From Limnoperna fortunei (Eukaryota; Mollusca; Bivalvia; Mytilida; Modiolidae), in NCBI GenBank assembly GCA_944474755.1, contig OX104113.1, positions 55,138,074 to 55,202,073 on the forward strand: DNA of 64,000 nt. Reading direction: 5' to 3'. A program made the translations under genes and the position numbers. This document shows, in pieces, positions 11,579 through 23,800 of the stretch. Positions within the stretch are counted from its first letter, which is position 1; each line of letters starts with the position of its first letter. The notes beneath the pieces were generated by a model. The model was not told where the DNA came from, ran no database searches, and saw only the letters and a program-made list of their open reading frames with translations.

Positions 11579-11778
11579 NNNNNNNNNNNNNNNNNNNNNN
11601 NNNNNNNNNNNNNNNNNNNNNNNNNNNNNNNNNNNNNNNNNNNNNNNNNNNNNNNNNNNNNNNNNNNNNNNNNNNNNNNNNNNNNNNNNNNNNNNNNNNN
11701 NNNNNNNNNNNNNNNNNNNNNNNNNNNNNNNNNNNNNNNNNNNNNNNNNNNNNNNNNNNNNNNNNNNNNNNNNNNNNN
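11579..11778. other. Assembly gap (200 N)
   Basis: The run of exactly 200 N is probably a fixed-size placeholder, so the real distance is unknown. It cuts into the 5' part of the ryanodine receptor exon that resumes at 11779. Sequence left of the gap is linked to the gene only by the scaffold. Confidence 0.95.
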
Positions 11779-11896
11779 GGATTTTTATTGGCATTATTCT
11801 GGCAAAGACACAATAGACCAATCTGGCAAAGAAAGCTTTTGTAGAGCTATAATGGTGGCAAAACAGATATTTAGAAGTTTAACAGAGTATATACAG
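11779..11896 (+). CDS. RYR: RyR exon (5' part lost in gap): DFYW to SLTEYIQ
   Basis: Translates [16 protein letters not shown], then [14 protein letters not shown], directly followed by the donor GTTTGC at 11897. This is the strongly conserved segment just before the GPC..NQ..LAHSRLW exon. Codon phase at the 3' end is 0. The first codons and the acceptor are hidden by the N run. Only about 26-40 bp of intron separate its donor from a DIRS retroelement. Confidence 0.95.
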
Positions 11897-14800
11897 GTTT
11901 GCCTAAATCATCTCATATATATTGTAATTTTATTATACTGGTGATATAGATTTCACATGAGAGAACAGCCGCAAGGGACATATTGACGAATTGAGGTCAT
12001 ACTTTGGAGCTTTGGGGATCTTATTGTTTCCAGGGAGGGGATTTTTAATTAAAACTGTATCTTGTTGAGGTGGGCATGTGAAATCTATATCACCAGTATA
12101 ATAAAATTACAATCAATCATCAAATGTTTCGATTAATTGAAACATTTTGTTATACTGGTGATATAATGATTTCCCATGAGATTTTAGATCTTATGATCAC
12201 CAAACCTGATTTCCAAATTTAAATGCTCACTGCATTATAAAACTTTTAGCCATGTACATGTACAAGTTTGACTTCTTTGCTATTGCCTTTTATATGAAAA
12301 ATGTATATGTTCCTTTAACATATGATCTTATTCTAACTGTATAAATAAGTACATTATTTACATGTACATTCATGGACAATAAGACTCATAAAATTGTATA
12401 ATAATTAATGTCATTTTATCGCTCTGTTCCTGTATTGACTTAATTATTTTGAAAATTATACTAATTATTATTTAAAATTGTATCTGAAAAAACTTTAGAA
12501 TTTGAATGTATTATTGTCTTTATTATAAAATTTTAGAAAAGTTGCAGCAGACTGATTTCATGATTATGTCCATTTGAAGTCCTTTTGCTGCCACTTTAGA
12601 TGTTGAAGCAGCTCTACCACCATGTACACCCCCATAAAACTCTGAATCTATTCCAGCTTCTTGCATAAATGTTTTAATCCATCTTGTCAAAGTACTTTAG
12701 ATACTGCTTTAAAAGGCTTAACTGTTGATATAAACAAAGCTTTTTCATTCCCATGTTGTGACAAAGTTCTTGCAGTATAACTTTCATTTGTCTGTACTAT
12801 ACGAAGTTTTTTGTTACTATTATATCTTCTATAATCCAAAGCTTTAACATGTACAGTAGGCTTAGTTTGTTTCACAGGTTTCAATATACAACAACACATC
12901 TTGTCATTTGTTACTTGTATTCCATCTTAAGTCAACAAATGAATAGTCTGACATCTTTGTCACTTAACAACATAAACAATACAGCTTATTTCTGTGCTAA
13001 AACTAATAAATGTAAACTTTCGTTGTCTGGCAAATTGTCAATATATTGTAAAACTGTATTTACATCATATATCTTCGCATATTTTGGTAAAATTGGTTTT
13101 AAAGTAAAAATTTCCTTCATAAATCTTTTTATAACTTTGTCATTACCCAAGTCTTTGTCTTGGAATAAACTTCAAATAGATACTATTGCAGATTTTACAG
13201 TGTTAATGGCACTGAACCAGGTCTTGTATCATTTAAACCAGTTAAAAATGCCAATAAATCTACAGTGGCGAGTTTATAACAATCAATTTTCCTTTGATGA
13301 CAAAACTGTTGCCATCTTTTAAAATAGGAGAAATATTGTTTGCTTGTAGCTTTTCTCCATGAATTGGAGAAGATGTCTGCAGTGTTTTCTGATATTCCTT
13401 GATTTTTAAGTTCCTCCCTCACAGACAAAAAATTCCCAATTGTAGATTTTTCACTGGGTGGACTTTTTCCCTCTGTAGAGGGTGCAACAGACAATTCAAA
13501 GGAAGAAGATATGGTGCTGCACACAGTTGTTGTAGTAATCTAGGAAACCACACTTGTGTTCTTCACACTGGTGCCACTACTAAAGCTGTCTCTACTTTGT
13601 CTGTGTAAACTTTTTGCACCACTTTTCCCAACAAGCTAAAAGGAGGAAACATATAAATCAGTTTATTAATGTTATTCCAATTTAAACTGAAAACATCTAT
13701 TTACATAGCCAGTTTTCCTACCGCAGGTCGGGGTTTTCTCCGGGTACTCCGGCTTCCTCCCCCAATAAAAACTGGACGCCATGATATAGCTGAAAAATTG
13801 CTGAAAGTGGCGTTAAACACCATCAAACAAACATCTATTTACATAGCATTCTTATCTGGTAGAAAAGACACATAACACTGTTTTTGACAATTGTATCTAT
13901 ATCTACTATTACTTCACCATATTTCATTTCAATACCTTTAAAAATAATTGGATTTAACTTATACTCCATATCCTCATTTAATTTTGATTGTTTGTCCGCA
14001 AAAATATTTTCTTTTCCTGCTACATGAGCTGCACTTAACCAAATTTGTCTTGTGATACACCACAACCAAATTTCTTTTGAAAGTTTATGTAAGCTTTCAA
14101 TTTTCCTTCCAAAGTTTTTTATAATTTTTATTGTTTTTCAGACAGTTTTACAATATATTTGAAATACAAAAACAAACTCCCTCACTCACACTCATTCAGG
14201 AAAGCCATTATATTTTAATTGTTATCGATTGCTAGAGCATGAGCATTTCTAACAGATTTGTCTTATATAATTATAAAATTCAGTGGTAACATTTTCTTAT
14301 ACATTTCTTTTCTATTCTTCGAACAAGCTTTTGTATTTCTCCCATTTTTTGTCAAAAGACACCTTTTTTCCATTGGCTAAGGAAATATATTGCTCTTGGT
14401 TGTAGCAGTTATAAATATCAGCCTTGATACCCGTAAGAGAGAGTAATTCATCTCTACATCTCTGTTTATATATATAAAATTTAAAAATAAGAAGAATAAG
14501 GTTTTCAATAATGAACTTATTTCCAATTTTTCCAAACATTAATTCAACTTTTGTGATGTTAAGTAAAGTAGATGTCTTATGATATATCCATCTCTCAACG
14601 CTGATAAAAAACTCGTTGACAACATTGCATTCGTAAAATAAGTGCATAATTGTTTCATCATTAGCCTTACAGAAAGAGCACAAGGGGTTGTTGGTCTTTC
14701 CAATTTTATACAAATATTGATTTGTTGCTAGAATTCTATGAATTAATCTAAACTGAAACCATATTAATTTTGTATCTTTTGTCGTTGAAAAATTGCAATC

Positions 14801-17800
14801 GTGAACAGATTTCCAGTTAATTTCAAATGGAGGGTTTAAAGTTGCCAACCACTTTTCCCTATACTTTTGTGGAAATTTTAACTTCTTAATAAAAATTTGA
14901 TAAAACATATTTGCTCCCTTTTGGTAACGAATAAATGGTTCCATTTTAATTGGTATAAATGGAATTTCTGGGATATTAAGTGATATGGGACTTTTAAGTT
15001 TCTCCCATTTTGTAAATAGTGCTTCTCTTAATCCATAGTATAACGTGATTGGAGGTTTTATGTTATAAATATTACATAGAGATTGATATTGAAGAAATTT
15101 ACCATTTTTATCGAAAAGATCACATATATAGAGTATTCCTGATTCATACCATTTCGTGAAAAATATTGTCTTTCGGTCGATTTTTATATCAGAATTGTTC
15201 CACAAGGGATATTTTAGAATATCGTTGTGGTTGCTTAAAATGTCACTTTGTTTATATTCTGAGAGGACAGCGAAAACTTGTTTCCAAAAAAGGTTTTTGG
15301 TCTTTTTACTCAATTCAGATGGGTAGTCATCCCCAAATATGGTGAGCTTTTTACAATCTATGTTAATTAGGGTTAGCACAAGTTTTTTCCAAGTGGATTC
15401 ATTATTTAACAGTCTCCTTATCCAAGTAAGCTTAAGTGATTTTATAAAAGTACTTAGATGGGGCATGCCACATCCTCCTTGTGAAACTTTTTGAACCATT
15501 TGGTTTCTTGCTATTCTATCCCTACCATCCCATACATAGTTAAACATTATGTTTTCTAATTTCTTCACAAATACGTCATCTGGGGTAGGAATAGCAATAA
15601 ATAAATGAGTAAGGGTAGGAATAAGCAAAGTTTTAACAACTGTTAATCTACCTAGGACACTAATGTTTCTTTTTTGCCAATTCTTTATTTTTGTTTCTAT
15701 ATTGCATATTCTTTTACTGTAGTTTAGTTTTATAATCTCTCCTAGATTAGTACTAAAAGTTATCCCTAGTACTTCAAATGGCTCATTAGTCCAGGTCAGT
15801 TTCTTATTCCTACATAATTCCTCTTTACTTTTTATTTTAGAACCAATCCAAATTGCTTTTGTTTTGTCAAAATTTGGAGTTAGTCCTGAATATTTTGAAA
15901 ATTGTTCAAGTAGATCAAGAGTTTTCTTTAAGCTTTTTTCTGTACCATCTAAGAAAATTCCTGTATCGTCAGCATACTGTAAAATCTTATAAGTATTTTC
16001 TTTTATCTTTATACCCTTTATTTCTTGATTGTTTCTGATCAAGATTCCCATAATTTCAACACATAATAAAAATAAATATGGTGAGATTGGGTCCCCCTGT
16101 CTACAGCCTCTACCCAGGGTAAAGAATTCTGAAAATATACCATTTTGTAAAACGCACAAGCTAATTTCCGCGTTCAAAACTTTTATGTAATATAAAGCTG
16201 CTACTAAAGCCAAAGAAGTTCATGATCTGATATAAGAATCTTGAAAGTTTATGTAAGCTTTCAATTTTCCTTCCAAAGTTAATGATATAAGATACTGCCA
16301 CTGTATTGTCCATATATAATCTTATATGACAATTAGTAAAATTATCAGTTAAAAGATTAAAAAAAAACTGCTTTTAATTCTAAATAGTTTATTTCTTGTT
16401 AAGACCAATGTCCATTTGTGTTTAAAACACTAGTTTCAGGGATAGAGCTTAACTTTTTTCCTGCAGTAGCCAGCTGGGCCCCTAGCCTGAAAAAATCCAG
16501 GAGCCCAACAATATAGTTAGGGGCCCAACTTTTTTCAGCACAAGTGTGTTTAAACTATAAATTATATGATCATGTGTACAAATTTGCTTATGTACATGAA
16601 TTCAGAAGTTATTGTCTTGTTTTGATATTATTACTTCCTACCTTGGATCACTACATACATAATTAGATATTTGAGTCTGTTGGACGCTTGTATTTTGTTT
16701 CCAGAAATTAAGATTATCTCTCAGAATGTAGGAACCTCCCCCCCCCCCCCCCCAAAGCTACCGGCTACATGTATTTGACTCAAAATCCTACATTTCTGGC
16801 ATTTTTAGCTACCTTTATTCTTCAATATTAGTAATTTATAAAGCAAATTAACTTATTTCCATTTTAAGTATGCAGGAAAATGTCCACCCATTTTCATTCT
16901 AGATTTAAGATTTGTAAGACTGCCACAGATGCTAACAATGCACACACAAACATGACAAATGTATGATTGAAATAGCTACAATCTATAGAGTACTATTGTA
17001 TTTGTTTTATGTTTTTTTCATAAATAATTGATATTTAAACTATAAACTTGCTATGATAATGAGTAGGATTTAAGTTTATGTGTTGTCTGTCTTGTTTTGC
17101 ATTAAACAAATCAATGAATGTTCTCTATATTTAAAATGTACAATAAATTTAATCTTTCTTTGTGTTGAACAAGAAGTAGAAAAGGACATCATTGCAAAAA
17201 TAAGTATATTAAATGGAAAGTGCGCTATTATAAATTCTTTAAAAAATAGTAAGTGATATGTTATTGTAATTTAATATGCTAAAAGTGACTTCCAAAATGC
17301 TAATTATTATTATTGTGTTTTAATCTTGACAGTTAATAGGAAACATCGTATTTGAAACTTCCGGAATTGAAATCATATTTACTCCCGGTGATTTTCGTAA
17401 TTTATTTGCTTTGAACTGGTTTCCGCCAGTATTAACTCGATGGGGTATTGACAAAGATAAGTCAGGTGGGAACCAGCTTTGGCGGTTTTGATTATTCCCC
17501 TTTGACAAAAAAAGTCACGTAAAATATTTCAAGACAATTCCTGACGCAAATGTCAATTAAATTGTTTTATCTATTCCCGAACTGGATTATAATTCCGCCA
17601 CTTCACCAAATATCCTCACTCGCGAAATATTGCCAATAACATTTTTAAGGGACAAAACTTGAAATGCAAACGCAAAATGCATTCGTTGGTCGGTGCATCG
17701 TACTACACTTGTTACGTTCGCCAACTGGGCGATCTAGACACAGACATTTGGTCGCCCAACAAAAATTCTACTCGCATTGGCGACTGGGCGACTGTTAAGT

Positions 17801-20800
17801 TTCATCCCTGAACTTCAGGCTGAAGTTTTATATATAAAGCCTTCCCATCCACTCTATATAAAACAATACTTGGATCAGGATGAATAATTGGTTTAAAACT
17901 GTCTTTTAAATTATTAATCCACCATACAATATTCCTTCGACACTCTAAATCTAATTCTTATTTTAGCCTCAAAATTACCATTGTTAGATTTCAGACATTT
18001 ATCCTTAAAATGTTCTAAATCTTTATAATATAGTGGGGCATATTGTACCCCAGGTTCTGATGCTACCATTTTCCGTTTTAGTTTAGTGGCTTCTTTAATA
18101 GAAATAACTGTTTCTAGTAACAGATTTTCACAAAGGGATATCAAATTATCTATTCTATCCTGAGTTAAAGTAACTAGCATTTTCACAGTCTTAATCACAA
18201 AGATAAGAAAAAATAATTTCTTGTGTAGGTACAAACACAGCTTTTTCTGGATGCACAGTAAATCCCAATTTGTCTAATAATTCTGATGTTTGTTGAACAT
18301 TATCAACACATTCATTATAAGAATCACCTAGTAGTAAACTATCATCTATATAAGGGAAATTAATGAACCCTATTTCTCTTAATCTACCATAAACAGGTTT
18401 TAGTAACTTAGTAAACACTCTAGGACTACATGATAATCCCTGTGAAATTGATAGTGAACATTATTCCAAATTAATATCAAATATTTCCTATCACTTTTAT
18501 GTATTAACACACTTAAATAAGCATCTTTTAAGTCTATTGATGCCATAAATTGGCCTGATTTAATGTTATTCAAAGCTGTATATAAGGTTTCCATTTTGAA
18601 ATACTTCTTGTCTACATAATCATTAAATGTTTTCAAATTTAGAATGGCCCGAACACCACCATCTTTTTTCTGTCTAATAAAAATTTTGGAATAAAATCCA
18701 TCATTACTACATGTATTATCAGATGGTACTAATTCTACAATCTGTTTACTCAAGAATTTGTCAATTTCTTTGAAATAAGTGCACTTTCGGATTCATTAAA
18801 GTTAATACTTTTTGGTCTAACTATTTGACTTGGTACTCTATCTGCATCTAGTTCTATGTGATATCCAGATAGTATATTTAAAATCCAATTTTCATTTGTA
18901 ATAAATTCCCAATTTGTAAGACACTTATGTAATTGTCAACCTATAAAATTGTCAGGTGTGTTGTAAAACATACAAGTACATTCACTTACACTGTCAGTTA
19001 CATTTGAAATTGCTTCTTTCTCAATTTCTCTCCTTTCACATTCTTTTGGTTTTTGCTTGTCCACCATTGGGACTTTGTATGGCCTAAAAAACGATTGTCT
19101 TTTTGATAAAATTGCCCATATGACTGTGTTAGTTTCTCTGACCTTTAACTGTCTTTCTCCAATTTATCTACTCTTTCATCCAAGTTGTCACTAAACAAAA
19201 ATTCTGTTGTTGGTGAATCAACTTCACAAAGCCTTCTATATTTTGCAGGAATGAGCAGTTTAATCATCTGTTTCCTTTTCCTGTTGGTAAGACAGACACT
19301 GTTTGACAAACATCACCCTTAGTCTTGTAAATTTCTAAGGCTTTCAAAACCAAGCATAACGAGTCCTGTTGAACAAGTTTTGGCTATTTTTTGGGTAGCC
19401 AAATCACACCCTCGTTTATATCTTATTGCCCTCCACAATTCCCTATTCACCAAAGGGACTGCCAGTTTCTTACAATAACATTGTCTAATGATTGATCTAC
19501 ATCGTTTTGTACACATTTACTATCATCATCTTCTGAAGAAATGTCAGATAGTTCATTTCCATTTGTCATAATCTTTTTATACCCCCGCCCGACAGAGTCG
19601 GGGGTATATAGTGGTCCTTATGTCCGTCCGTCCGTCAGTCCGTTCGTCCGTCCACATTTGGTTTCCGGATGATAATTCAAAAAGTTTACATCCGATTTGA
19701 ATGAAACTTTGGGATATTGTTATATATCAGGTTGGTAAGAAGCCTATTGATTTTGGGGGAAATCCGTCAAATTTCAAGGTCACAGTCCATGAAAAACGTT
19801 GGAAATTTTAACAAAAAAATTGTTTCCGGACAATAATTCAAAAAGTTTACATCTGATTTGAATGAAACTTTGGGATATTGTCATATATCAGGTTGGTAAG
19901 AAGCCTATTGATTTTGGGGGAAATACGTCAAATTTCAAGGTCACAGTCCACGAAAAACGTTAGAAATTTTTACAAAAAAGTTGTTTCCGGACAATAACTC
20001 AAAAAGTTTGCATTCAATTTGAATGAAACTTTGGGATATTGTTATATATCAGGTTGGTAAGAAGCCTATTGATTTTGGGGGAAATCAGTCAAATTTCAAG
20101 GTCACAGTCTACAAAAAACGTTAGAAATTTTTACAAAAAAGTTGTTTCAGGACAATAACTCAAAAAGTTTGCATCCGATTTTAATGAAACTGTAAAATAT
20201 TGTTATATATTTTGTTGGTAAGAAGCCTATTGATTTTGGTGGAAATCTATCAAATTTCAAGGTCACAGTCCACGAAAAACGTTAGACATTTTTACAAAAT
20301 GCAGGGGTATTAGTGATCGCTAGATCGACTTTGTCTAGTCAATTTTATCGTTTTGTTTGGCAACAATTTTATCAGTTTGCTCTTTGTTGGCAACTATTTT
20401 GTCAGTTTGCTTTTTGTTAGAATTGTCCTGCATTTGAAGAATGTTTGTGGCTAAATTTGAGATCATTTCCGATTGACTTTCTAAAGCTTTCCTATTTCTA
20501 GCTTCCATTCTTGGGATTTTTTCCCACATCAATTCCAGTGACATTGTTCTTAAATTATCACTTTCGCGACTTTCTGGATCATTACCGGAATTGCATGTAT
20601 TTGCGGACATGTGAGATTGATCTCTATCGAGCAAATGTTCAGTTCTGCTATCATTACTGTCTGTGGCACTTTCTGTAGCACTAGAAGTTTCAGAAACTTT
20701 ACCAGTCTTTGACCAGCAAATTTCTCTGGTCCTTCTCTTGACCAAATCTACGAATTCATCACTTCGATCGTCCCGTTCGGACATTGTTTTTTTGGTCACC

Positions 20801-23800
20801 ATTTTGACACTTGGTCATGACCTATCTGAATTCAAATCAGTCAACATCCATCACTTAGATGTATTTTCAACATTAACTCCACACTTATATCACAAGTAGA
20901 ATACTAATCTTCTAAATTATTCAGTATTTAACACTGATTAATTACAACACTACTGATAAAAAAAATGAAAATAAACAAGCTCTTGAAATCACGTACAACC
21001 TCAATCTCACTTTTGACTGTAATGACCTTAATTCGTCACTGGTGGCGGTTCTCTCATTTGAAATCAATATATCACCAGTATTTTTGTTATCCCTCGATGC
21101 AGAAAATATTTTTCATAGTTAATACTTTCAATAAACTCAACAATTAAATTTTTGTAATTTTACATTTTTGAAGAAAAAAAAATCAATACACAAACTGTAA
21201 ATGTTCCGTGGGAGTAATATATGACATCAAAGTGGCCTGTCTCTATGACAATGATTATTTTTCTGTCCTCTGTTACAAAATATTTTCTAGCCAATCAAGT
21301 CAGTATTTTCATACAATTTTTTTATTAATTTATATAAAATGTCTTCCCATGGTCAGTGGTCAGAGCAGCTTTATTTGTATTAATAAGTCTATCTCATAGG
21401 CTGAACTTTACTTCTGTTATAATTCTATGTTAGTTTTGTGATTTATTACAGCAGAATTTAGTCCTATTACTGGTAATGTAGCAAATAACAAATTCTAACT
21501 TCAATCTATTTATACGAAATTCAATACATAATATACATCCCTTTTTACGTTATTAAAGCTTCGGACATTGTGCAACCTACGAGAAACAACCTTTATTGAA
21601 GAAATTTCTTTTCTGTCTTTGAAAATGCTGTGTTGATCATTTTTCACTTCTTTTGGACATCAAGAGTGCCGGGAGTGATTCAATCCCGCTTTGCTACATG
21701 ACGAGTAATGGGACTAAATTTGTACCCTCGCCAAAAAAAATGAAAGAAATTGAGGGGACAATTATTCGTTCTAGCTATCTCTTAAATTCAATTATGAAAA
21801 ATGCTTATTTCAACACAGAAAGCCATTTTTAATTCTAGCTAGTGAGTTAAAGGTTTTTTTAGAGGTTTTAGCTTTGCAGGTAGTTCAAGTGTCATTTGCA
21901 GTAAAATTCTGAAGTACAAATGAAAACTGAAAATCTGTGTGAACTCTTTAACTTTGACTTATATAACATATAATTTTGAGTACTAACAGTTAATCGGAAT
22001 CAACCTCAATGGAAATAATTGACTTCTTGAGGAAAAATTTCAGTCATACAGAAAACTTGCCTGATAGACGTATTTCTTATCTTTTGTTCTGCGAGTTTTT
22101 CAGTGATGTTAGGCTAAAAATACTACAGAGAAATTTTCTTATTCTCAGTTGTTAAAACTAATCGGTGAAGTCAATGTTACAGGCAGTTATCTGTGGGACT
22201 TATATTTATAGTAAGATTTTGTCTGTTATATTTAGGGACCTTGTGTACTAAACCAGTTGGCCTTGGCTCACAGTAGATTGTGGGATGCAGTTGGAGGATT
22301 TTTATATATATTTGCCCACATGCAAGACAAGTTATCAAAGGTATGGTAGCAGTGATTCAAACCACTTTTAAATTCCTGTCATTTTATTTTATCCTGCATG
22401 TCAGTTTGTACATTAAAGCAGGATGTACTGGACTCCAATCTTAATTAACAAGGATTGCCAGTTTTCCTACTGAAGGTCAGGGTTTTTCTCTGGGTTCTCT
22501 GGCTTTATCCCCAATAAAAACTGGGCACTACAATATAGCTGGAAACTGCAGAAAGTGGTATTAAACACCAACCAATCAAATTAATCAACCTGTTTATTTG
22601 CAATTTATTTTTATAATATTTCCAATCTTGTATGATTAAGAATGTGATTTAGCTTTGGCAATAAAAAGGGAAGTACCTCAATATGGTCTCTGAAATTTTT
22701 ATGTACAGTAAATCTAATTAGATTAGATTTTGTTTTAAGATTCCTTGTTCAGTAATAAACTTTTGGTGTGTTTTAATAACTTATTTGTAACCAGATATAA
22801 GAAGAAAAAGGGTCAGTTATTTGTTTTTACCACTTCAGTCAATTGTTTATTTCTAACCCAATTTTGTAATGATTAATTTTTAATTTTAAAAGTTTTAAGT
22901 TAAGTATGTCAACAAATCAGTGTATTTGATCTTAGAGGGGCAGCACTATTGTATAAACTAAATTGTTAATATTACTAATAATGTTGCCTTTTTGACAAAA
23001 TAAATAATGCATATGACCATTACAAACCAAATCATCAAAACCACAGTTACAAGAGCTGTTCCCTTAAAGGTTATGTTTTACTGTAATCAGTTTAAATATA
23101 GCTTTTTTCAGCCTACATCATTTTGGGATCCTATAGTCTATATTTTAATATTAATTTTCATTTATATACAATCTCCTCTTGACTCCAGTACATGTATCAG
23201 CATCTCAGAATGAAAACATTGATGATATTAGGGAGTCATATGTATTACATAAGTATTTTTGCTGAAATATTTTGTATTTTAAGGATTGCGATCAGCTTGA
23301 ATTATTGCGAGAATTTATGAAGTTGCAGAAAGAAATGATGATAATGCTACTTTCAATGCTGGAAGGTCAGTATTCGAGGGATTTTTAATTGTTTTTAAAG
23401 GTTATTGATTAATATTTATATACCCCCACTCAAAAGAGAGGGGGCTATATTGCAATCACCTTGTGCGTCTGTCTTTCTGTCCATCCCCCCCCAAAAATAC
23501 CTTACAGGTCATTGTATTTTTGACTATAATAATGGCATAGTGATGACACAAGACAATGTCTGAATACAGGGTTTTGTTGGTATCATTTAAAGTAGAGTTC
23601 AAGTCAGAAGATTTTGCTTCCTCCAATGACCAGTTTAATTTCCTGCATGCAGCTTTGTGTCTGAAGCTTTCGCGGTCACGACTGAAGTTGTCATCATATA
23701 TGGTCTTCTTGAACAGTGGTTAATTCATGAACAAGCCTGGATATGAGGTACTGTGCCTTATATCTGTCAGTAAGAAGGTGACCTTTCAGTTCCAGTACTA

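Larger units (their letters stand above)
14077..16280. repeat. 40-bp target-site duplication around a LINE
   Basis: The segment 14077-14116 (starting TTGAAAGTTTATGTAAGC, ending CTTCCAAAGTT) is repeated without mismatch at 16241-16280. Non-LTR duplications are usually shorter than 20 bp, so 40 bp is long. The match is perfect, so the insertion is young. Confidence 0.9.
11923..21085 (-). mobile_element. DIRS-type tyrosine-recombinase retrotransposon, interrupted
   Basis: Inverted terminal repeats share TACTGGTGATATA, then GATTTCA.ATGAGAGAAC.GCC and GACGAATT.AGGTCAT. The window-left repeat is about 11923-12010 and the window-right repeat about 21010-21080. Immediately inside the left repeat an internal complementary region (about 12065-12185) carries both repeat tips back to back, the hallmark of the DIRS circular-intermediate cycle. 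Minus-strand gene order is Gag, RT, RNase H, tyrosine recombinase, all broken. Without its insertions (13709-13828, 14117-16240, 16437-17810, 19578-20338) it is about 4.8 kb, the usual DIRS size. It is antisense to the RyR gene. Confidence 0.85.
11897..22235. other. RyR intron filled by a nested transposon stack
   Basis: The 10.3-kb intron has donor GTTTGC and acceptor TTTAG. About 9.2 kb of it is a DIRS element with four secondary insertions. The remainder (about 21090-22235) contains a fold-back type repeat at 21405-21770 and unassigned AT-rich DNA. Confidence 0.85.

Noticed and set aside
11474..11821. Frames across the N run
   Set aside because: They consist mostly of unknown residues; the only supported coding sequence there is the RyR exon from 11779.
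12849..13322. 157-aa + frame
   Set aside because: It is antisense to the DIRS tyrosine recombinase, whose minus-strand reading has clear family motifs.
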